Assembly (NCBI GenBank): GCA_021292105.1 | Contig: CM037873.1 | Location: forward strand, 13,617,489-13,681,488 | Length of the DNA: 64,000 bases | Source of the DNA: Anadara kagoshimensis | Taxonomy: Eukaryota; Mollusca; Bivalvia; Arcoida; Arcidae | Reading direction: 5' to 3' | Part shown: piece by piece, positions 58,801-64,000 of the stretch | Layout of the letters: each line of letters starts with the position of its first letter | Numbering within the stretch: position 1 is the first letter of the stretch | Notes under the pieces: generated by a model | Told to the model about the DNA's origin: nothing | Database searches by the model: none | The model's input: the letters and a program-made list of their open reading frames with translations, nothing else | Translations under genes and position numbers: made by a program

Positions 58801-61387
58801 TTCAGTAGTGTGATCTCCCGTATTCATTCGGAGTTTCTTCAAGCATTGGACCAGTATGATAGTCATTTGATAGACTTTGCAAATTCACTGACAATAAACG
58901 AATCTTTTCTAAGGCAAGTTAAAAAAACCACACACACACACACACACTATGTCAATTAGATGTACACACTATTCATTTACAATTTTATTTTTGCTACTGT
59001 GTGATTTTTAGCGGCGGTTTTATTTTAGCGCAATTAGCGATAAAAGTGTCGGTGCTTAAATAAAACTGCCGCTTAAATTATAAAAAAATCAGTACTGTAC
59101 AGTGCTTCTGTGAATATGAATGGATATGAACGCGCGTTGAATGGTTATAGTCAGTTTTAAAATAATAGTATTGGTTCAAATTATAGTACTTCTAACATGT
59201 TCGAATGACACAGGCGTAAAATACCGTAATGGTATGGCTTCCATTAATATACTCCTGTATGATAAGTAATTAGAGAGTACTGACACGGTAGACTGACCTC
59301 CGACAACCGGATTAACGGATAAATTAGGGAAAACTAATTACCGGACATTGCATGTGATACTAGTCTCATTTTCAGGTAATTATTTAATTTGCTACTTCAC
59401 TGAACCTAGTTGACTTCAATCATTAAAATATTATTAATTAATATCAACAAATTAGACCCGTTATGCGAAAATAATGATGTCGGCATCATCATCGACATTG
59501 TGTCGAAACATTTGTATTTAAAGAACAATGGGTAGATCTATTTAAATGAATAAAAAGAAAGGGATAATTGTTTAATTAAATATTTATTCCTAAAATATGA
59601 TGAAAATTGTCCGTCTCGTGACTTCCTGGTCGGTCAGTTACCGAGATTTTCTCTCAGTAAAAGTCAAACAAATTTAAACACAATTATTCCATAGTTCCAT
59701 GTTCCTTTCATACAATTTTGATTACAGCGTGGTGGGTGTAGCTAGCTAAACAGGAGGTTCTTACCCTTTCGGGCTTGCTCACTTCCCTGGTGGAAGTTCA
59801 CGTGTCTAACCTGTCTTACTTGTCAGGTCCAAAGTTTTTATTTTGCTTCTGGGTAGTGATTCGGACATGAATTAGTTGTTTGCTTTTGATTTGATATACT
59901 TAATTTAACACTCGATATACAAATCATTAACAATTTTCATTCCCTTTGTCTTTATGCTGTTTTAACAGGGACAATTTTCTAATGGTAGAAGTATTTTACA
60001 GAGCTTTACATTTTGAAGAAATACGACAACAGCTAGCGTATGATATTATTGCTTTGTTATGTTAGTAATATATATTTATATGAATCAAACAAATTCAATC
60101 CTTTTTGTATAAGACTAAACATAATAAAGATATTTACGGCCATGTATTCTCAAAACATAATTACGAATAAAAGAGTAGTAAATACTGTTTTAAGTAGTTC
60201 CATTCATCATTCAAGTACGATTATGTGAACAACTATTGTGATAATTTATAAAGGACAAACTGTTATCTTGAAAGGACTAGATTTGTTTTACAATTAAAAC
60301 GCTATAGTAAAACATGTCCCCACTGCATGGACTTTATACAACAAAGCAAGGTGCTAACAAATAAATTGTTTATAAGGGATATTGCAAGCCTAAGCTTTTC
60401 AGATCTCCCAAAAGGATCTATGGTCGTCATAAAAGTATTGTTGATAAGTATAATGTCTTAGATTGTCCTGGATATATTTGACGTCACATAGTTTCATGTT
60501 TTTACTCTCAATTATGATAATACGCATGACGGGTGTAGCTGACTAAACAGAGGATGCTTACCCTTTCGAAGCACCCTGCTTCACTTCTCAAGTGGAAGTT
60601 CACGTGTTTAACCTAATTTGCCAGTTTTAATTATTTTATTTTAGGATTGTGATTTGAACATGGATTGTTTCATCCATCATGTCAGTATCATTATATGAAC
60701 ATCAACTGTGTAAGGGGTTATCATAAAAGAGACTAATTGTAATCATTGCTTGTAATATCATATGGAACGTTATATTTAGAGTTACCCAATTCAACTCACA
60801 ATTAGTTTTAATTGCTTTGGAAATGTTATGAATCTCAATGGACTGGTTTTCGTCTTTATGAGTTTTTCGTTTTTAACATTATAATTTTAAATATGAATTA
60901 TCAGAAGAGAATATGTTATGAAATATTTATGGTCAAGAAATAATGAGTTATAAAATAAATAAAATCTTTTTTATATGAAACGTCCTTCTAGTAGGTCACT
61001 ACAAAAATATTCTAATTATTAGATATAATGATACAAATGTATATTGAATATTGAGAAAATCATACTGCTCTCGAAAAGGCAATTAAGTTTATGGCAAGAA
61101 CTCTCATTTACTCAGTATTTTCTTTTTAATTTTCATTGCTTTTGTTTGATACAAAATATGGATAATATCATTGATAAAACCATCTTGAATGAGTACCTTA
61201 TTTAGTATTCATATACATTGATTTTATGCGTTTTGTATATTTTTCAGGTGATATTGGTGGATCGATGGGATTATTTGTGGGAGCCAGTGTCATATCTGTG
61301 TTTGAAATACTGAATTTATTTTTTCATATCATAATGGCTAAGAGGTTAAGGAAAGCGTCAATCTCTGTGCATAGTTACAAGTTTTAA
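49231..61387 (+). CDS. DEG/ENaC/ASIC-family cation channel with giant extracellular insertion (10 exons)
   Basis: Predicted trimeric, amiloride-type sodium channel subunit of the plasma membrane, about 933 aa. Exons: 49231-49442, 51592-51759, 52408-52563, 53131-53252, 54377-54558, 56000-56159, 56817-56864, 57393-58913, 59969-60060, 61248-61387; all phases agree. Landmarks in order: cytoplasmic N-terminus with NTTVHG (HG gating motif), TM1 (ILWLLVFLTCATLMMLQI), FPSMTICNTN, finger and palm with FGLCFTFN and NIEQYDYMPG, Cys-rich thumb, CNCPVLC, then an insertion of roughly 420 residues, NFLMVEVFYRAL, DIGG, and TM2 with GLFVGAS (GAS filter). A short basic C-terminus follows. The usual family length is 500-650 aa. 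One base appears missing near 58510, so the deposited exon 8 is not open throughout. Ligand or stimulus cannot be inferred. Confidence 0.9.
50380..50545 (-). repeat. Family A repeat in channel intron 1
   Basis: Inverted copy: AAGGCGGGTGCAACTAGG, CCTTCCAGAGCACCTTGCCT, TTCCTGGTGGAAGT. The rest of intron 1 (49443-51591) holds nothing recognised. Confidence 0.7.
51592..51759 (+). CDS. Channel exon 2: TM1 and FPxxTICN motif
   Basis: Acceptor ..CTTTATAG|A, donor TTCAG|GTAAGA, phase 2. Encodes the first membrane helix, the post-TM1 Tyr-rich segment, and FPSMTICNTN, a family signature. Confidence 0.9.
51960..52125 (+). repeat. Family A repeat in channel intron 2
   Basis: Diverged copy with CACGTGATCTTCCACCAGG and CTACGGAAGGATAAGCAC. 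A separate GGCCGTCTAGTGCTG motif precedes it near 51857. Confidence 0.6.
52408..52563 (+). CDS. Channel exon 3: finger region
   Basis: Acceptor TATTCAG|A, donor ATACA|GTAAGC, phase 2. 52 codons, variable extracellular finger; sequon NTT. Confidence 0.75.
52890..53065 (+). repeat. Family A repeat in channel intron 3
   Basis: ACAAACACATTTATCCATGT, AAGTGAGACCGGGTGCTACG, GAAGGGTAAGCATC. Confidence 0.75.
53131..53252 (+). CDS. Channel exon 4: CxWxGxxC and GLCFTFN
   Basis: Acceptor GTTTTCAG|A, donor AATCAG|GTGAAA, phase 1. Encodes CKWSGREC and TDFGLCFTFN, conserved palm/finger cysteine blocks. Confidence 0.85.
53375..53550 (-). repeat. Family A repeat in channel intron 4
   Basis: Inverted copy beginning ATTTTGATTACACACGTGGC and ending CGGACTTGTATGTTTGTGTT; boundaries look nearly complete. 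Downstream, an inverted GGCCGTCTAGTGCTG-type motif lies near 54030. Confidence 0.8.
54377..54558 (+). CDS. Channel exon 5: NIEQYDYMPG palm segment
   Basis: Acceptor AACTAG|G, donor TTGGAG|GTAAGG, phase 0. Encodes GLELLLNIEQYDYMPG and GVKILLHEPDELP. Its last ~27 bp and the donor are tandemly duplicated downstream. Confidence 0.85.
54532..54690. repeat. 41-bp tandem repeat spanning the exon-5 donor
   Basis: ACATTTATTGGAGC starts at 54532, 54573 and 54614, with a diverged fourth unit at 54654. The first unit is coding and carries the donor (54559); the second carries a copy of the donor GTAAGG at 54600. Confidence 0.85.
55255..55440 (-). repeat. Family A repeat in channel intron 5
   Basis: Inverted copy: ATTTTGATTATACACTTGGG, AGCTAAACAGGAGGTACTTA, ending GCTGGTATGTTTGTTTTTAT. 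Confidence 0.75.
55746..55816. repeat. Compound (AAC)n(CAT)n(CAA)n microsatellite
   Basis: In channel intron 5. One frame reads as Gln and His runs, which is a microsatellite effect. Confidence 0.95.
56000..56159 (+). CDS. Channel exon 6: Cys-rich thumb
   Basis: Acceptor TTGTTTAG|A, donor GCAAAA|GTACTG (weak), phase 1. Encodes a cysteine pattern ACLADC...ECGC typical of the thumb. A MITE begins 39 bp after the donor. Confidence 0.85.
56198..56397. mobile_element. 200-bp MITE in channel intron 6
   Basis: Ends AATTGACG / CGTCAATT. Inner arms CGCCCACAATGTTCCGACAA and their complement TTGTCGGAACATTGTGGGCG are perfect over ~25 bp; the full arm is ~45 bp with few mismatches. It starts 38 bp after the exon-6 splice donor. 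A possible 2-bp TG target duplication is not convincing. Confidence 0.85.
56440..56945. repeat. Two partial family A heads around exon 7
   Basis: An inverted head near 56450-56505 (TGCTTTGAACATGGACTGGT) and a forward head near 56910-56945 (AAACATGCTAATCCATGTC). Confidence 0.55.
56817..56864 (+). CDS. Channel exon 7: 48-bp microexon
   Basis: Acceptor ATTTCAG|G, donor AAAGG|GTATGG, phase 1. Encodes 16 residues with two cysteines (SCTVTDIPC). It is needed to join exons 6 and 8 in frame and to complete the thumb cysteine set. Confidence 0.7.
57393..58913 (+). CDS. Channel exon 8: CNCPVLC plus giant insertion
   Basis: Acceptor TTGTTTCAG|A. The first ~35 codons are ordinary family sequence (KCNCPVLC, then ISFGSISN). 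The remaining ~1.4 kb encodes an insertion rich in Lys, Glu, Leu and Ile with heptad-like helices, only three cysteines, and eight N-glycosylation sequons (NET, NLT, NLT, NIT, NGT, NET, NFS, NES), which fits an extracellular position. One frame is open to 58621 and the following frame is open only from 58480, so a one-base loss lies between, most likely in the A run at 58507-58511. It ends AAG|GCAAGT: a GC donor, phase 2. Confidence 0.8.
58914..59968 (+). other. Channel intron 8 (GC-AG) with a family A copy
   Basis: Starts GCAAGT and ends TTTTAACAG. A (CA)n run lies at 58928-58947. 59705-59895 is an inverted family A copy (TTTTGATTACAGCGTGGTGG, AGCTAGCTAAACAGGAGGTT, TCCCTGGTGGAAGTTCACGT). Confidence 0.7.
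59969..60060 (+). CDS. Channel exon 9: pre-TM2 segment
   Basis: Acceptor TTTTAACAG|G, donor TTAT|GTTAGT, phase 1. Encodes DNFLMVEVFYRALHFEEI and QQLAYDIIALL, the conserved stretch leading into TM2. Confidence 0.85.
60505..60675 (-). repeat. Family A repeat in channel intron 9
   Basis: Inverted copy: GCATGACGGGTGTAGCTGAC, ACTTCTCAAGTGGAAGTTCA, GTGATTTGAACATGGATTG. The remainder of intron 9 shows nothing recognised. Confidence 0.75.
61248..61387 (+). CDS. Channel exon 10: TM2, selectivity filter, C-terminus
   Basis: Acceptor TTTTTCAG|G. The split codon reads Cys where many ASICs have Gly before DIGG. Encodes DIGGSMGLFVGASVISV (GAS filter), the rest of TM2, and a short basic tail; TAA at 61385-61387. 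Confidence 0.9.
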
Positions 61388-61795
61388 CAACAGAAAAAGG
61401 CTATTCACACGTGTTCATATGTCGACGCACCGTTCACAATGATCAATCATGTTTTTGTACCCTTCAGAATGGAGATTCATATTCATATAGACAAAACAAC
61501 ATTGGTCAAAGAAGGTTCAGATTAATTATTAAAAGCGACATGAATAAAATATATTATCCTTATATGTTTTAAGTAAACATATGTAAGGTTTTAAGTTTTA
61601 TTATTTCAAAATTTAACCTTTTTATCCATTAAATATTGAATAACGATATCATAGCTTCTGTATTTTATATTCAGATGAATTGATGAAATTTGTATTATTA
61701 TTCAATGTTGTTGAAATTAATTTATCAATAATACGTGAGTTTCTCATATTGGAGGCAATCAACTTATATAGTAGCACCCCTGTTGCAGCGTATTA
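61388..61795 (+). other. 3' UTR and flank of the channel gene
   Basis: Contains the poly(A) signal; no other feature seen. Confidence 0.45.
61543..61548 (+). terminator. Poly(A) signal of the channel gene
   Basis: AATAAA 156 bp after the stop codon, the first good signal downstream. Confidence 0.55.
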
Positions 61796-61797
61796 TC

Positions 61798-61978
61798 AAC
61801 AAAACCATACATACCAATCCATGTCCAAATCACAATCCGAAAGCAAATCTTTGAAAACTGGCAAAACAGTTGTTCACGTGAACTTCTACCAAGGAAGTGA
61901 GGCCGGATGCTCCAGAAGGACAAGCACATCCTGTTTAGCTAGTTACAACTGCCACGTGTTAAATTGAAATTGAGAATA
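61798..61978 (+). repeat. Family A repeat
   Basis: One of the best forward copies: CCAATCCATGTCCAAATCAC, GTGAACTTCTACCAAGGAAG, TGAGGCCGGATGCTCCAGAA, TTTAGCTAGTTACAACTGCC. Confidence 0.85.
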
Positions 61979-62579
61979 GAAGGAACATGGACCTAATGGA
62001 CGTAAAATATAAATGATCTAGAAAGAATGTTTTAAAAATGGTTGATAAAATATCCCCATTATTTGTGGATCTTGGTGTTTCCGTTTATTATCCACTTCAT
62101 CCATTTAGTAATGACAACGTTCGAAATAAGGCACTTGGTTGAAACTCAACATAGATATATATACACCTCCATCCTTGAAACGAAAGCAGAAGCAGGAACA
62201 AAATAATTAAAATCCATTAATTCAATACAGCTATTAGGTTTAAGAGATCTGTTTTTAAATCGATGTACGACAATATATGTACAACAGATTGTGCCTGTCA
62301 CAACAGCTTTACAAATTAGAGTTAGGAATCCCCAGGGTATAAACATTTTTGAATCATGATTTAATGCAATAAAGAAATATTACCCGCATTTATTTATTTT
62401 GTTAACTAAATAACGACTATATGATTTACATTAGTTCATTTACAAATAATAAATTATAATTTTTGGAAAATGATTGGAATTTTACAATGCTAGTAGCTTT
62501 TGAATCACCGGGTTTATATTGTCCTTATCGTTTTTCATGACAAGCGCGTTAGATGACCATCAGACGTAAATGATATACT
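61979..62579. other. No gene recognised
   Basis: AT-rich spacer. Confidence 0.4.
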
Positions 62580-62755
62580 TTTCGTGGCGGATGTAGCTAG
62601 CTAAACAAAAAATGCTAACCCTCCTGGAGCACCCGGTCTCACTTTCCTGGTGGAAGTTCACGTGTTTAACTTGTCAGTTTCAAAGTTTTTACTTTTCTTC
62701 TGGGATGTTATTTGGGCATGGATCAGTACGTTTGTTTTTGATTTTATAGTAAATT
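62580..62755 (-). repeat. Family A repeat
   Basis: Inverted copy: CGTGGCGGATGTAGCTAGCT, GAGCACCCGGTCTCACTTTC, CTGGTGGAAGTTCACGTG. Confidence 0.85.
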
Positions 62756-62913
62756 GCTTGGTATCGCAACTATAGAAATTGAGTTTACTTTAATACATAG
62801 ACATCGAATTGATAGGTCACGTAAGTAAAAGGCGTGTTGGTTTTGCAATATAAGGCATTTCATTAAAGTTGACAATAAATTTGTAATGAAAGAATAAAGG
62901 AAAATCATTAGAC

Positions 62914-62961
<48 letters not shown>

Positions 62962-63400
62962 TGTATATCAATTCAAAGTAAATGTTTTTAATATAAAACC
63001 ATATTTGACGTATGCAATAACCAACGTTTTCTATAATTACCTTTATGGCATTTAGGAACAATCAACAACAAAAAAAATTATTCCAAAGTAGGGTAAATAG
63101 ACTGTGATCGGAGAAAAAATAACATTGTTTTTGGAGGAAAATAACATTGGCAAATTCATTTTATACATTCAGAGTAAACTTGAAGTGTTTGACATTCTGA
63201 CACGTTATTGACGTCATCAGGTTTTAGGTCCTATACAATAATGTTCTGCTAGCGTACTAAGTTTTGAAGTATATTTTTGCCTACTGTTTATCATATGGAG
63301 ATATTCAGATAAACTTCAGGCAATATATTATCATTTTACTGCAATGAACATAGGTGTATTTAAAGATTTTAAAGTTACAAAGTAGATGAACATCGCTGAT
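62756..63400. other. (CA)n microsatellite and spacer, no gene
   Basis: (CA)n at about 62916-62960 (~22 units). Nothing coding recognised. Confidence 0.6.
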
Positions 63401-63601
63401 AAATGGGGTTTGCCGCTGTACCACGTGGTCATAACCTCTTAACGTTTGTGCGGAACATTTTGGAAAACGTCAAGTCACAATTTCCCGAAATAACGTCGTT
63501 TTTACGGGAAAACGTCATATTGTGCGATTCCATGTCCATTGGAAACAAGCGTTTCGCAGACACGGTAGAAGGTATCACGTGGTACAGCGGCGAACCCCAT
63601 T
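63401..63601 (+). mobile_element. Foldback MITE, copy 2 (201 bp)
   Basis: Ends AATGGGGTTTGCCGCTGTAC and GTACAGCGGCGAACCCCATT are inverted repeats, with CACGTGG continuing each arm. Interior matches 8099-8297 in reverse complement along its whole length. A 70-codon frame inside is incidental. Confidence 0.9.
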
Positions 63602-63659
63602 GGTGTATATTTTAAGCGTTCTTGGACATTTCAAAATATTCTTTCTTAATATTTGGTAT

Positions 63660-63840
63660 CTAATCGACCAAAAACATACAATCATACCGGTCTATGTCTA
63701 AATTATGATCACAACTCTGAAATTTCAAACCAAGTAAGACACGTGAAGTTCAACATGTGAAGTCAAGTCTAGTGTTCGGAAGGCTAAAGACCTCCCGACT
63801 AGCTGGCTACATCCGTTACCTGTGAAATAAAAGTGAGAAT
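63660..63840 (+). repeat. Family A repeat
   Basis: Diverged copy: CATACCGGTCTATGTCTAAA, GACACGTGAAGTTCAACATG, CTAGCTGGCTACATCCGTTA. The last ~160 bp of the window (63841-64000) show nothing recognised. Confidence 0.65.
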
Positions 63841-64000
63841 GTAAGGAACATACGAGAAGAACTATGCGATGTCAAATATTTTCAGAATTATGGATACTAA
63901 GATACCATACTTATTGACAATATTGTGATGAAGGTCATAAAACTTTTTAACAGTCCTTGGCTTGCAATATCCGCAATATCCCCGAGTCAATTATTTATAT

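Noticed and set aside
57393-58913. The giant exon as a separate gene or a retained intron
   Set aside because: Its first codons complete the family's CxCPxxC block in the phase required by exon 7, and its end joins TM2-proximal sequence in phase. The long open frames and many sequons argue for coding.
63403-63615. A 70-codon plus-strand frame
   Set aside because: It lies entirely within a MITE and is not conserved as a frame in the other copy.

Overview
The window reads as nuclear DNA of an invertebrate animal, most likely a bivalve mollusc. It is AT-rich, genes have GT-AG introns, and most of the sequence is tandem arrays, foldback MITEs, tRNA-derived SINE fragments and a Ty3/gypsy element. 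The mollusc call is inference from the repeat style and gene families; no species marker is present.

Layout. 0.6-3.7 kb: a ~100-bp satellite and a ~29-bp minisatellite. 3.8-6.3 kb (minus): an intact 846-aa zinc-finger gene with 15 C2H2 fingers and an AT-hook. 7.1-8.9 kb: an old ~175-bp tandem array split by a MITE. 9.66-18.99 kb: one Ty3/gypsy LTR retrotransposon with two 914-bp LTRs that differ at only 4 sites, a Lys-type primer-binding site, broken gag and pol, and a textbook -1 frameshift signal. 19.0-20.0 kb: a TIR element carrying a tRNA-like block. 23.1-25.6 kb (minus): a paralogue of the first zinc-finger gene (851 aa, 15 fingers, no AT-hook). The two zinc-finger genes are therefore a tandem duplicate pair with the retrotransposon between them. 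26-49 kb: no convincing gene apart from one doubtful Ser-rich exon at 34.8-35.1 kb; this stretch is packed with minisatellites, microsatellites and MITEs.

49.2-61.4 kb (plus): a complete ten-exon DEG/ENaC/ASIC-type cation channel gene, rebuilt here exon by exon with consistent splice phases. All family landmarks are present: the HG gating motif, TM1, the FPxxTICN motif, the Cys-rich thumb, and TM2 with the GAS selectivity filter. One giant exon (57393-58913) inserts roughly 420 extra residues, predicted helical and rich in N-glycosylation sequons, between the thumb and the pre-TM2 segment. The predicted protein is about 933 aa, against 500-650 for ordinary family members. This is the most interesting protein-level feature. 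The same gene shows a one-base reading-frame break near 58510, a GC-AG intron after the giant exon, and a 41-bp tandem duplication that copies the exon-5 splice donor.

A ~170-190-bp dispersed repeat (called family A here) recurs at least a dozen times in both orientations, mainly in the channel introns and 3' flank. Its head has been amplified into a short tandem array near 35.4 kb.
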